From assembly GCA_003210755.1 (NCBI GenBank), contig QCUL01000009.1, forward strand, positions 1-64,000: a DNA stretch of 64,000 nt, read 5' to 3'. This document shows positions 37,290 through 46,018 of the stretch, piece after piece. The position numbers and the translations under genes are program-made. This DNA is from Synechococcus sp. AG-679-C18 (GTDB taxonomy: Bacteria; Cyanobacteriota; Cyanobacteriia; PCC-6307; Cyanobiaceae). Numbering within the stretch: the first letter of the stretch is position 1; each line of letters starts with the position of its first letter. The notes under the pieces were generated by a model that ran no database searches, had not been told where the DNA came from, and saw only the letters and a program-made list of their open reading frames with translations.

Positions 37290-38899
37290 CAGCGTCGTTC
37301 TCCGAGTTGGGCCAGATTCACCAGTCCGCTGCCATTAAAGGTGGGGGAACTCAGGCGGTTCTGAGCCCAGGCCTTCGGAGCAACAAACCAGATCGGGATG
37401 TAAGGGGCTCCTCGTGCTGCCATTGAATCCACAGTTGCTATTTCATGAAGTCGCTGCTCACCCTTAAGCATGTCGCTTCTGCTCAAAGCCTCTTGGAGGC
37501 CTGGAGCGGTCCAAAACGTTCCGCCATCAACGGCTTCCCCTGCTTCACAAATATTTCCGTTTGAACGTTTGCAACTGAGCAATGGGGCGAGGTAGGCCTC
37601 AGGGTCTGGATAGGAACCACCCCAGTCGAGAATTACTGCTTGGAACGATCCTTCGCTCAGTTGCTTGTAAACCGTTGTTGACTCCACTCCATTGAGAGTC
37701 ATTTGTACGCAATTGGGTAAATCACGCTCTAGCTGAGCCTGCCAGGTGAGTGCCATCAGGCGATCTGAAGGCACGTTGGTTCGGTAAGTGAAGGGAATCT
37801 GCAGTTGACGACCTGTGCAGTAACCCGCCTGTTGAAACAACTTTCGGGCTTCTGCAAGGTTGTAGGTAGGCCAGGGTTCCGTCTTGCCTCCACGCAAACT
37901 GGGTGGAATTAGAGAACGCAATGGCTCTCTCTGTTTGTAGCTGACGCGGGTGCTGATCAAGCGGCGGTTAAGGCTATGGGCAAGTGCTTGCCGCACGGTT
38001 CGGCTCTGCAGTGGGGGTGTGTTACTCCTAAGGGTCACAAAGGTGATATTCATTGCTGGGCCCTGGCTTTCCCGAAGGAGGTTTTGGCTGGCTCGATGGC
38101 TTAGTGCCCGTTTCTGATCTTCATCCAGAGAATTGGACAGCAGAACATCCACTTCCCCGCTCACTAGGGCTCCAAACAACGCCGTGGAATTGCTGAGATT
38201 GATGAGGTCGAGTCCTACGTTCCTCGGTGCTGGGCCCCAATAGTTGCGAAAGGGGAGAAGACGCTGTTGCGTGTTGCGAAAGCTGCTGAGGATGTAGGGA
38301 CCTGTTCCAATAAAACGATCATTCAGGAATCGATCGGCGTGGTTTGCATATGCCTTTGGTGATACAGGGGTTAGGTATGGAGATGTAAGAAGACTTTCTA
38401 TTGAGCTCGAAGGTCGCTTGAGGTGCAGTCGAATGCGAAAGGGATCTGGTGTTTCGATTGACTCGATGCGATCGTTCACCAAATAACGTTGGCTGCCAAT
38501 GCGTAAAAAACGCCTCAGGCTGAAGGCCATCGCTTCTGCGTCAAAGCGACTGCCGTCATGGAATTGAACGTCTTGGCGAAGAGGAATGGTGAGGCTGAGA
38601 CCGTCATCACTGAGCTCAGGTTTAGTGGCAGCCAATTGAGGCTGAAGCTTCCCGTTGTTGTCTCGGATATAGAGCGTGTCCCCAAGAGCATTGAGCACTT
38701 GCAAAACGCCTGTAGTGCTTGCCAATGCTGGGTCAAGCGATGAAATGCGACCCGCACTTGCGACTGTTAACCGTTCGCTTTGACGTGTGGGCTGGCAAGC
38801 GCTTTGGGTAAAGGCAAGTGTGAGGCCGATCAACACGCTGGCCTGGAGCCTGAAGCGAGGGAGATCAGTCACGCTGCGAATTTTGATATCAATCGCCAT
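37289..38899 (-). CDS. ABC transporter substrate-binding protein, peptide family 5
   Basis: A 536-residue extracytoplasmic binding protein of the DppA/OppA class. N-terminal hydrophobic signal with a Cys (LTLAFTQSACQPT), suggesting a lipoprotein; then ASAGRISSLDPALAST, DVQFHDGSRFDAEAM and a FIGTGPY block typical of family 5. Probably delivers a peptide or similar ligand to the following permease. Ligand unknown. Confidence 0.92.
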   Translation of the reverse strand: MAIDIKIRSVTDLPRFRLQASVLIGLTLAFTQSACQPTRQSERLTVASAGRISSLDPALASTTGVLQVLNALGDTLYIRDNNGKLQPQLAATKPELSDDGLSLTIPLRQDVQFHDGSRFDAEAMAFSLRRFLRIGSQRYLVNDRIESIETPDPFRIRLHLKRPSSSIESLLTSPYLTPVSPKAYANHADRFLNDRFIGTGPYILSSFRNTQQRLLPFRNYWGPAPRNVGLDLINLSNSTALFGALVSGEVDVLLSNSLDEDQKRALSHRASQNLLRESQGPAMNITFVTLRSNTPPLQSRTVRQALAHSLNRRLISTRVSYKQREPLRSLIPPSLRGGKTEPWPTYNLAEARKLFQQAGYCTGRQLQIPFTYRTNVPSDRLMALTWQAQLERDLPNCVQMTLNGVESTTVYKQLSEGSFQAVILDWGGSYPDPEAYLAPLLSCKRSNGNICEAGEAVDGGTFWTAPGLQEALSRSDMLKGEQRLHEIATVDSMAARGAPYIPIWFVAPKAWAQNRLSSPTFNGSGLVNLAQLGERR

Positions 38900-38926
38900 T
38901 CAACGACCCGAACGCGGGCTTTGTCG

Positions 38927-39172
38927 TTAATCACGCTCGATTTTGGTGTTGGAAATTTGTTCTAGAGGTACTTCAAAGACAGGAGAACCATGAGGGTTCA
39001 GGGGCCATTGGCGTATCCAGCAACGGTCATGATTGTCATCAATACCGATCACTTGAAAGGGTCCTTCTCCAGAGAGGAGCCTGATGCAGTCTCCTTGATG
39101 CAGCGTGAGCACTGATCGTGCCGTTAGCTGGTCACAGCGTGATCCCTGAGTCAAAATCAGATCGTTCGTCAT
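38927..39172 (-). CDS. Small conserved-looking protein, unknown function
   Basis: An 81-residue soluble protein (from the ATG at 39172; an upstream in-frame start at 39187 also exists). Beta-rich pattern with LHQGDCIRLLSGEGPFQVIGI and two further cysteines; it could be an SH3-like or KOW-like barrel, but that is a guess. Lies between hom and the binding-protein gene on the same strand. Confidence 0.68.
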   Translation of the reverse strand: MTNDLILTQGSRCDQLTARSVLTLHQGDCIRLLSGEGPFQVIGIDDNHDRCWIRQWPLNPHGSPVFEVPLEQISNTKIERD

Positions 39173-39284
39173 GAACGTAGAAAGCACAAATCCACGATTG
39201 CAGATTTGATTTGTAAGCGTTTCTAATACTTTGCCTTATCTATGCACGGAACCGTCATTGGGGAGAGCGGATGTGTTGGCCTGC

Positions 39285-40601
39285 TCAAAGACAGCCAAGA
39301 TGCGCATCAAGGTTTAGCACCCCCGGAAGCGCATGAATCGCCTGTAATGCTTTGCTCATCTGTCCATTCTCAACAACGTGAGTGATCACGACGATTTCAG
39401 CGCCAGCACTGCTGGCCTCTAGCTGGACGATTGATTGAATCGAGACGTTGTGGTCTCCAAAACAGCTGCCGATTCGGCCTATCACCCCAGGTGCATTTTC
39501 TGTTTTAAAGCGCACATAGTTACGTTGACTTGTTTTTTCACCGTTCACTAGGTGACACGATCGCCAACTCGATGCTGCAAGCAGCGGGTCCAGATTTCTA
39601 TCTACAGGATTGAGTTGACGAATTCCTGCGATGTTGAGAATGTCAGCGACTACAGCAGAGGCAGTAGGCCCTGAGCCAGCACCGGGCCCGTAAAACATCA
39701 CCCTTCCGATTGGATCTCCCTCTACCAAAATGGCGTTATTGACACCATTAACCCCTGCGAGTGGATGATCGTTGGGTACCAGGGTGGGCTGAACGCTGAC
39801 GGCTAGTGGTAGGGATGTGGGATGGCTTGGGTCATGGTCCATGCGTTCGGCTACAGCAAGCAGTTTGACTCCGTAACCCAATTGAGTGGCGTAGTCCACG
39901 TCCCTGCTTTGGAGAGTGCTGATGCCAGCTGTAGGAATACCGTTGCGATCAATCGGCCCTCCGAAGGCGAGACCAGAAAGAATGGCAATTTTATCTGCGG
40001 CATCGAGTCCTTCAACGTCAGCGGCTGGATCTGCTTCGGCATAACCCAGCTCCTGAGCGTCGCGAAGCACAACGTTGTAGTCGGCGCCCTCGTCGGCCAT
40101 GCGAGAGAGAATGTAATTAGTGGTGCCGTTGATGATTCCACTCACTCGCTGAATGCGGTTTCCCCCGAGAGATTGTTTTAACGGTTCAATGATCGGGATG
40201 CCACCCCCGACAGCGGCCTCGATTAAGACGTAAACACCAGCAGCAGCAGCAGCAGCGGCAATTTCTTCACCATGTCGAGCGATCACTGATTTGTTCGCTG
40301 TGACCACCGACTTACCTGCGGAGATGGCGCGCATTATTAAGGTACGCGCCGGTTCTATGCCCCCCATAACCTCCACCACGACGTTCACAGAGGGGTCATC
40401 AACCACGGCTTCTGGTGAAGTGGTCAGGATGCTTGAGTCGAGTTTGATTGGCCTCGAACGCTTGAGGTCTCTAACTGCTACACGAATCAGATCAAGGTCA
40501 GAGATCAAAGGGTGACGATCTTCTGGGCTCTGAAGGATGCTCGCCACTCCTGCGCCCACTGTGCCGAGACCGAGCAGGCCAATTCCGATCCGAGTGGTCA
40601 T
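39285..40601 (-). CDS. hom: Homoserine dehydrogenase
   Basis: Reduces aspartate semialdehyde to homoserine, leading to threonine and methionine. The 438-residue protein has the nucleotide motif GLLGLGTVGAGVA, the substrate block GIINGTTNYILSRM, an active-site region AEADPAADVEGLDAADK and a C-terminal ACT domain (about 355-438) for threonine feedback. No fused aspartate kinase. Located 36 bases after sufE on the same strand. Confidence 0.97.
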   Translation of the reverse strand: MTTRIGIGLLGLGTVGAGVASILQSPEDRHPLISDLDLIRVAVRDLKRSRPIKLDSSILTTSPEAVVDDPSVNVVVEVMGGIEPARTLIMRAISAGKSVVTANKSVIARHGEEIAAAAAAAGVYVLIEAAVGGGIPIIEPLKQSLGGNRIQRVSGIINGTTNYILSRMADEGADYNVVLRDAQELGYAEADPAADVEGLDAADKIAILSGLAFGGPIDRNGIPTAGISTLQSRDVDYATQLGYGVKLLAVAERMDHDPSHPTSLPLAVSVQPTLVPNDHPLAGVNGVNNAILVEGDPIGRVMFYGPGAGSGPTASAVVADILNIAGIRQLNPVDRNLDPLLAASSWRSCHLVNGEKTSQRNYVRFKTENAPGVIGRIGSCFGDHNVSIQSIVQLEASSAGAEIVVITHVVENGQMSKALQAIHALPGVLNLDAHLGCL

Positions 40602-40637
40602 TGAACGAGTTCCGATTGCATCGCTGATTAGAAGACT

Positions 40638-41099
40638 CTATGAATCAACATCACCATTGTTGCTTTTTAGAGCATGAGCTTGTGATTGCATCGCTCGCAA
40701 AATGTTGAGAAAGCCGTTTGCTCTTGATGGAGTCAGGCTGGCTTGAAGCCCTGTAGCAGCAATGAAGGAAGGGTCAACATCCTGCACTTGCTCTGGAGTG
40801 AGATCACTCATCCCCTTAATCAATAAGGCGAGGAGCCCTTTGGTAATTAGCGCGTCAGATTCTCCCTGCCAAAACACGTGGTCACCTTTGAGGGAGGCGT
40901 GGATAAACACCTGGGATACACAACCTTGAACTTTGCGCTCATCGGTCTGTAGATCTAGAGGCATGGCGGGAAGTTTTTTGGCCAACCACAGCACGTATTC
41001 GTACCGTTTACGGGCATCAGAAGTTCCACTGAGGCGCTCGGCCATGCGATCAAGCGCTTCGCTTCCATATTTAGTTTGAGAGCAGCACGTTTCTGCCAT
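40638..41099 (-). CDS. sufE: Cysteine desulfuration protein SufE
   Basis: Sulfur acceptor that stimulates SufS in Fe-S cluster assembly. The active-site Cys is in VQGCVSQV; the N-terminal part contains RYEYVLWLAKKLP and the C-terminal part the SRANGF block typical of SufE. The ATG at 41099 (MAETCC) is preferred to an in-frame start at 41105. In cyanobacteria SufE proteins are stand-alone, as here. Confidence 0.94.
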   Translation of the reverse strand: MAETCCSQTKYGSEALDRMAERLSGTSDARKRYEYVLWLAKKLPAMPLDLQTDERKVQGCVSQVFIHASLKGDHVFWQGESDALITKGLLALLIKGMSDLTPEQVQDVDPSFIAATGLQASLTPSRANGFLNILRAMQSQAHALKSNNGDVDS

Positions 41100-41116
41100 T
41101 AACAATATTCAGCGAG

Positions 41117-41596
41117 TCAAGCTGATCTACGGTTCTTATTGATCAGGCTAACAAGGCCGAGTAATGCTGGTGCTCCAAGCCAAGCCAAGCCAAATTTCGT
41201 TGTTATCGGGTTTCGTATTTCCACAACTTCTTCAAGCACTACGTTTCCACGAAGTATTGGTAACTCCAGATAATCGCGATGACCAGGTCCGCCATCCACT
41301 TGTAAATCCAGAACGCCTTCTGCCAACTCAGGAAGCGCCAGTGTCAACTGACCATCGGTTCCGATTTTGCCAAGTTCAACACCGGCTGTGCCGTCTGGGT
41401 TGATCAGGCGTACTGCAGCCCCTTTGACTGGTTCACCGGTGGAAAAGCTACTGGTTAGTTCTAAATTCCCATCCAGATAGCGAAGTGAGCTTTGGATCCC
41501 ATGGGCCTGAACCTGTTGACATGCAGTGAAACCAAGGCCTAAAGCGGCGCATGACATCATCAAGACCTTTGAAAAAATGGTCGTGACACTCAGCAT
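41117..41596 (-). CDS. Exported protein with C-terminal membrane anchor
   Basis: A 159-residue protein with an N-terminal signal-like hydrophobic segment (VLMMSCAALGLGFTAC), a beta-rich central domain (SFSTGEPVKGAAVRLINPDG, then TDGQLTLALPE) resembling a carboxypeptidase-regulatory or transthyretin-like fold, and a C-terminal span (GLAWLGAPALLGLVSLI) followed by Lys/Arg. It would sit outside the membrane, anchored at its C-terminus. Function unknown; the fold call is inference. Confidence 0.72.
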   Translation of the reverse strand: MLSVTTIFSKVLMMSCAALGLGFTACQQVQAHGIQSSLRYLDGNLELTSSFSTGEPVKGAAVRLINPDGTAGVELGKIGTDGQLTLALPELAEGVLDLQVDGGPGHRDYLELPILRGNVVLEEVVEIRNPITTKFGLAWLGAPALLGLVSLINKNRRSA

Positions 41597-41608
41597 GTAG
41601 GTCTCATA

Positions 41609-42202
41609 TCAATCCAATGATTCTGTCTGCTGGTTCGCTAAACGCAAGCTGAACCCACATTCGGTAATCCAGCCATCAACGGGAAGATCCCAAGGGTCTG
41701 CTGGCAATGGGGTGGAAAGAATACATGCCTGAGGAAGGACTGCCATGGTCATCAGCGATGCCCATCCCGGTTGGCTCAGGAGGCGGTCGTAACAACCTCC
41801 TCCGTATCCAAGACGCATGCCGTTTCGATCAACGGCCAGAGCGGGAATGAACAAAAGGGATAATTGGTTCGGCTTCAAGGCAGGTGAAGACAGGGGTGAT
41901 GGGATTGAGAAGGCATCACCGAGAAGCTCTGTTTTCGATGGAGCGTTCCTCCACTCGTGATACGTGAGGCTGTAATCAGCTGCAGTTGCCGGCAAAGCCA
42001 GAGGTGCAGGCTGAAGTTCGGCCAGTGTGCGTAAATCGGGTTCTCCGTCGAGGGGCCAGGTGATTCCGATAGCACGTGTGCAATTTGTTTGATCCTGCTG
42101 CTTGAGATAACTGAGCACGCTTTCAACGAACAGCGGGTTTTTTTTGGACATCGCTGCATGACGCAGATGACGGTATTGAGACCTCAGGTTTTGCTTGTTC
42201 AT
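41609..42202 (-). CDS. 5-formyltetrahydrofolate cyclo-ligase
   Basis: Converts 5-formyl-THF to 5,10-methenyl-THF with ATP. Family blocks: the N-terminal LRSQYRHLRHAAM, PLDGEPDLRTL, LLFIPALAVDRNGMRLGYGGGCYDRLL (substrate/ATP loop, in two pieces) and the C-terminal LPVDGWITECG. The 197-residue length is typical. It is tightly spaced with its neighbours (3 and 12 bases). Confidence 0.94.
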   Translation of the reverse strand: MNKQNLRSQYRHLRHAAMSKKNPLFVESVLSYLKQQDQTNCTRAIGITWPLDGEPDLRTLAELQPAPLALPATAADYSLTYHEWRNAPSKTELLGDAFSIPSPLSSPALKPNQLSLLFIPALAVDRNGMRLGYGGGCYDRLLSQPGWASLMTMAVLPQACILSTPLPADPWDLPVDGWITECGFSLRLANQQTESLD

Positions 42203-42205
42203 GAA

Positions 42206-42994
42206 TTACGTAAGCCGTGGTGGGATCGCGATCGGCTTTGGAATTCCCCAGCGCCCCATCAGGGGTAAGAACAAATTGATTTCAGTCTCTTCATATCCCC
42301 AGAGGTGTGTGAGTTCCTTTTGCAATTTTGGTAGTAGATCCGTTCCCTTTTGTTTGGCTAGGCGAAGAGCTGACCAGGTGCTGATGAAGCCAAGAAGATC
42401 ATGCATGCTCCAACGCAGCACGATGAAGTGATTGCGTGGGAGTTGTTCGCTCTTCCCTGGAAAGGTGAGATCGCGATAACGGGCCTCAACGTGGCGTCGT
42501 TGAGGTGGCCACCAACACTTCAATCGTTGAAGGTAAAGGTCATCTAGCCATTGCTGTATGGGAGCTGGCGCGCCCTGAATTGGGTCATATCCCAGCCAAA
42601 CCAAAAGGCCGCCAGGGCTAAGAACTCTGAGACACTCTTGATTGAAACAATCCACATCGAGCCAGTGAATGGCGGTGGCGCAGATAACGGCGCTGCAGCA
42701 TTCAGTAGCTAGTCCGCTGTTTTCTGCTGAGGCCACACGAAACTGAATCCTGGGATGCGGAGGAGCTGCCTCTATTTGATGTGAACTGAGATCGGTTGCA
42801 ATCACTGTTGCAAAGAAATCTGCCAGGCCCAGACTGGCTTGGCCGTTTCCGCAGGCGGCGTCCCAGCAAAGGTTTTGATCCGGCGCCTGAGAAGCAATCC
42901 AGCGAAAAATAGAGTCCGGGTAATGGGGGCGCTGCTCCGCGTAGGCCGCGGCTATCGAATCAAACCACCCATGGTCTGGAGATTTCACGGTCAC
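42206..42994 (-). CDS. Class I SAM-dependent methyltransferase (UbiE/trans-aconitate type)
   Basis: A 262-residue methyltransferase from GTG 42994, with GTG 42988 an alternative; the frame is open to 43141 but the extra residues look non-conserved. N-terminal DSIAAAYAEQRPHYPDSIF, SAM motif I WDAACGNGQASLGL, motif II-like VICATAIHWLD and motif III LSPGGLLVWLGY. It resembles Tam- or SmtA-like enzymes; the substrate cannot be assigned. First gene of the minus-strand run leading into the 5-FTHF ligase. Confidence 0.85.
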   Translation of the reverse strand: MTVKSPDHGWFDSIAAAYAEQRPHYPDSIFRWIASQAPDQNLCWDAACGNGQASLGLADFFATVIATDLSSHQIEAAPPHPRIQFRVASAENSGLATECCSAVICATAIHWLDVDCFNQECLRVLSPGGLLVWLGYDPIQGAPAPIQQWLDDLYLQRLKCWWPPQRRHVEARYRDLTFPGKSEQLPRNHFIVLRWSMHDLLGFISTWSALRLAKQKGTDLLPKLQKELTHLWGYEETEINLFLPLMGRWGIPKPIAIPPRLT

Positions 42995-43094
42995 CGCCTG
43001 ATTCCGCTCGTCTGTGATGACCTTGTTATGGCTCAATCTTTTTGTCCAGGCTCGCCCTCGGATGTAAGCATTCTCATGAAGCTGATCTGATGAA

Positions 43095-43154
43095 CTTGTT
43101 GACACAATGTTCAAAGTGACTGATCTATGTTGTGAATACATTCATGTCAACAAG
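43095..43154. repeat. Perfect 10-bp inverted repeat with 40-bp spacer
   Basis: Arms CTTGTTGACA (43095-43104) and TGTCAACAAG (43145-43154) upstream of the methyltransferase gene. It could be an operator or chance; the spacer is long for a simple dimer site. Confidence 0.4.
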
Positions 43155-43763
43155 CATCACAAAACCTGTGCGCTAGAAGGGAATAGCTGAGGTTTTCAGA
43201 CGTGAATCATTGTGAAGTCTTGCCCTAGATTTAAAATTCTAAAGATCGAGAGAGGTTGATTAAACAGTTCTAGACTTTTGTTTGTTCACATTGCGATCTG
43301 TCCTTGCCTTTGGAAGCGACAGGTTCTTCCAACGAACAGGGAGATAATCAGCAAAGGTCTACGCGTCATGCGATGAGAGGTGTGTCAAAGTGGGAGTGAA
43401 GGCTTTTAATCAAACCTGTAGGGAAATTAGTGTTAGTACCTTCATTGATCGTTTCAGATATTCAGTTCATTGAATGCGACGATCTGCGGGGCTTCATGTA
43501 TTGGTACATCATTCGAATTTGATTCTATCTGCATTTGTAGAATAAAGCTCTTGGTAAAAAGTTATTTATTAAGCTCTCAGAATGCTTTTTGCGCTTGAAA
43601 AATGTAATTTTTTGATTCGTAGACGTTGAGGAAGCCAGAAATTCTGAAAATTAATTAAATCATTCTTATTCTGGCAAAAGATAAAGCGGGATATCCTTCA
43701 GCGGCCTTCCCGTTGTCAACTCAATCTAGGCTAGAACGCTGAAGGAAGTTGAAGAGACTAAGG
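43155..43763. other. Intergenic region, AT-rich, no supported gene
   Basis: About 600 bases. Frames are short (15 codons or fewer with an ATG). I see no hairpin-plus-T-run terminator and no RNA gene I can name. Confidence 0.4.
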
Positions 43764-43916
43764 ATGCAACCGTCAAAAAATTCTCTTTCAAGTTTAGTAG
43801 GCCATTGTCCAGTGCCATGCAACTCAAGGCAGTCCGTGCAAGAGATGCATTGCTTTTATAGAAAATTCAGTATGAAATCTTTGGATGAATCATCTGTTGG
43901 TCAAGCCCATCGATAA
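43764..43916 (+). CDS. Putative 50-residue Cys-containing peptide
   Basis: ORF beginning MQPSKNSLSSLVGHCPVPCN and ending SSVGQAHR, preceded by a purine-rich AAGG four bases before the ATG. It ends one base before the end of the convergent carbonic anhydrase gene. Three cysteines. No family recognised; coding status uncertain. Confidence 0.25.
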   Translation: MQPSKNSLSSLVGHCPVPCNSRQSVQEMHCFYRKFSMKSLDESSVGQAHR

Positions 43917-43917
43917 T

Positions 43918-44658
43918 TCAGACAAGTGATACGTTGCCAGAGCTGATATCGAAGTATCCAACAACAATCTGAAGATTGCCCTCTCTGACCTCTGTGGCAA
44001 GACTTTCACTGCGTGCAGTGAGCTGTCTGGATGTGGCGATTGCGTTGCTTTTAATAGCACTCTCCAAAGTTTCACCTGTCTTCAGACTTTCTCGAATCGG
44101 ATTGATCAATTGTTCCAGAAGTGGTGTGAGTGGATCGTTCGCAAGCGCTGCCCGTACAGCACCACAGTTGCTATGGCCTAACACCATGATTAAGGGTGAT
44201 TTAAGGACAGCTACGCTGTACTCCAGAGACGCGATCCCCTCGTCAAAGGGGGTATTCCCTGCACTGCGGATTACAAAAAGATCACCAGCTGCAGCATCAA
44301 AAATCCACTCCGGAGCAACTCTGGAGTCTGCGCAAGTGATGATGGAAGCCCAAGGTGACTGTGCTTCCTCCAGAACATTCGAAGAAAGGAAGCATTTGTC
44401 CAACCAAAGGTTCGCCATCCGTTGCGAACGTTCATTCATGCTGATCGACTCGTTGTTGGCTTGCCAAGCGGCCGCAAAACGCTCATTACCCTTCATGAGA
44501 GCAGTCAGTGAATCCACAGGGCGGCAGGCTTGGACTGATTCACTCAGAGGTAATTCGGCAGCTTCGACTTTGGCTTGTTTGATCAACTGAATCGCAGCAG
44601 CAATTGCAATGGCGTTCATGCCACCGCCAAAGAGAAACGAGCGCCGATTCAGTGTCAC
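43918..44658 (-). CDS. Beta-class carbonic anhydrase with twin-arginine signal
   Basis: Interconverts CO2 and bicarbonate using Zn2+. Zinc ligands and catalytic dyad are present: Cys109, Asp111 and Arg113 in CADSR, His162 and Cys165 in GHSNC. The N-terminus has NRRSFLFGG followed by a hydrophobic stretch (residues 13-25), a Tat export signal, so a folded, zinc-loaded enzyme is probably exported to the periplasm. The 246-residue length is normal for a beta-CA plus signal. No carboxysome genes are adjacent; a role in CO2/HCO3- supply at the cell surface is inference. Confidence 0.9.
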   Translation of the reverse strand: MTLNRRSFLFGGGMNAIAIAAAIQLIKQAKVEAAELPLSESVQACRPVDSLTALMKGNERFAAAWQANNESISMNERSQRMANLWLDKCFLSSNVLEEAQSPWASIITCADSRVAPEWIFDAAAGDLFVIRSAGNTPFDEGIASLEYSVAVLKSPLIMVLGHSNCGAVRAALANDPLTPLLEQLINPIRESLKTGETLESAIKSNAIATSRQLTARSESLATEVREGNLQIVVGYFDISSGNVSLV

Positions 44659-45083
44659 GAAACATGTTTTTGGTAAAAATCAGCCCCGCTCACCAATTTT
44701 GGATCTAGGAGACTGAGCGTCTGACGCTATGCGACAGGTTGACGCGTTCGATCAATTTGGTGTTGATCCAAGCGAGATTGTGATCTTGATCTGAACCTAA
44801 GACACTCATCTCAACGCGATGCTTAGAGGTTGAGTTCACCAAAAACTCCAATCCCAAGCCTTATGGGACATTAAGTTCACTCATGTTCACATGAAAATAA
44901 TGTTTTCAGCCTGCTACTGAGAGATGAGGCTTTTGTCAAAACCAAGGATGCCACTCTCCAGGAAGCACAGTCGCTTCTTTAAGCCTTCATGTTCACAATC
45001 GATTCGAGTCATGTTCTTTGCGTTGACACGATCGTTGTCGTAGCAAACTGAATCGTGGGTAAGGCCTGTTCTTGATGGAGTAT
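44659..45083. other. Intergenic region upstream of carbonic anhydrase gene
   Basis: About 425 bases; must contain the promoter of the carbonic anhydrase gene. The longest ATG frame I find is about 21 codons. No terminator, palindrome or RNA gene recognised. Confidence 0.4.
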
Positions 45084-45308
45084 TCAGATGGATTCTGCAG
45101 CGAGATAAAGCGAACCAGCAAATCCATCGCGACGTTTCAAATCACTCCATACACATTGGAGATCCCCCTGTGTTTCGCGGGAATAAAGATGTTCTGCAAG
45201 CTTTACAAGATTGCCTCCTGTCTTCAAATAGTCTTCTGCACTCTGAAAACCATTGTTCTTAAGCCATTGCACGGTGAGGTTGATGGCAGTTTCCTCGACC
45301 CTCGTCAT
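45084..45308 (-). CDS. Small soluble protein downstream of cyAbrB
   Basis: From ATG 45308 a 74-residue protein: MTRVEETAINLTVQWLKNNG, then YLKTGGNLVKLAEHLYSR. Helical, no domain recognised. The frame is open to ATG 45362, directly behind the T run of the cyAbrB terminator, where the GGCGGGG arm would be the only ribosome-site candidate; I prefer the internal ATG. Coding composition is fair. Confidence 0.5.
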   Translation of the reverse strand: MTRVEETAINLTVQWLKNNGFQSAEDYLKTGGNLVKLAEHLYSRETQGDLQCVWSDLKRRDGFAGSLYLAAESI

Positions 45309-45362
45309 TGCCAATTCGCTAAAAGTTGACGTTACTGTGCTGACGACTTCAACGCTTGGCAT

Positions 45363-45395
45363 TAAAAAACCCCGCCTAAGGCGGGGCTTTTATCA
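45363..45395 (-). terminator. Strong rho-independent terminator (bidirectional form)
   Basis: Stem CCCCGCC (45370-45376) / GGCGGGG (45380-45386) with a TAA loop, flanked by six A (45364-45369) on one side and CTTTTAT on the other. On the minus strand it gives GC stem plus T6, 18 bases after the cyAbrB stop. Confidence 0.85.
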
Positions 45396-45412
45396 GTTCG
45401 TGGGAAAAAGAC

Positions 45413-45781
45413 TCACTCGTCTCCTTCTTCCTCACCACCAACAGGGATTAAGCGAATTGCTTTTTTTCCGAGCTTGATGGTGAATTCGTCACCCACTTGG
45501 AGATCGAGCATGGCTGTATATGCCTTGCCAATCAGCAGATTGCCGTTGCCTTGCACTGTTGCAACGTAAGAAAGCTTGCGGCCACCTTTACCAACTCCAG
45601 CATTTCCGCCGCCGAGGTCAATGCCTTTGGCATTGAGGAGAGCTTCATAAAAGGCGGTGAAATTGACTCGGTCGCTTCCGTCCTTCTTTTTGGAGACGTA
45701 GCCACAAGCTGTAGCAAGGTCAGTCTTGGATACGTCGCCTAGGTCTTTGACCTTGGTGAGCAGTTCGGTTCCGGTAAGCAT
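45413..45781 (-). CDS. cyAbrB-type transcriptional regulator
   Basis: A 122-residue DNA-binding regulator of the cyanobacterial AbrB family, whose DNA-binding domain is at the C-terminus. Seen: MLTGTELLTKVKDLGDVSK, ACGYVSKKKDGSDRVNFTAF and the C-terminal SpoVT/AbrB-like half (VGKGGRKLSYVATVQGNG, YTAMLDLQVGDEFTIKLGKK), ending in an acidic tail. The ATG at 45781 is preferred over 45811. Family members in other cyanobacteria control nitrogen, carbon and cell-division genes. Confidence 0.93.
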   Translation of the reverse strand: MLTGTELLTKVKDLGDVSKTDLATACGYVSKKKDGSDRVNFTAFYEALLNAKGIDLGGGNAGVGKGGRKLSYVATVQGNGNLLIGKAYTAMLDLQVGDEFTIKLGKKAIRLIPVGGEEEGDE

Positions 45782-46018
45782 TTGAAACTTTCGTTTGACT
45801 ATTACTAACAAACTCCATGCCTACTAGTCAACTATTTGCCTTTATCAGTTGCTTCCCCTTTTGCCTCCTTCTCTTGGAGGAAACGATTCTGTTGCAATAG
45901 TTCTGTTGTATCTGGGAAGTGCTGGTCTGTAATTAATCAGTTGCTGCAAGGGTTTGCGGGATTCTCGATTAATGGATCGACCATAAGCAGAGTCAGATGA
46001 AGATATTCATTTTGCTCC

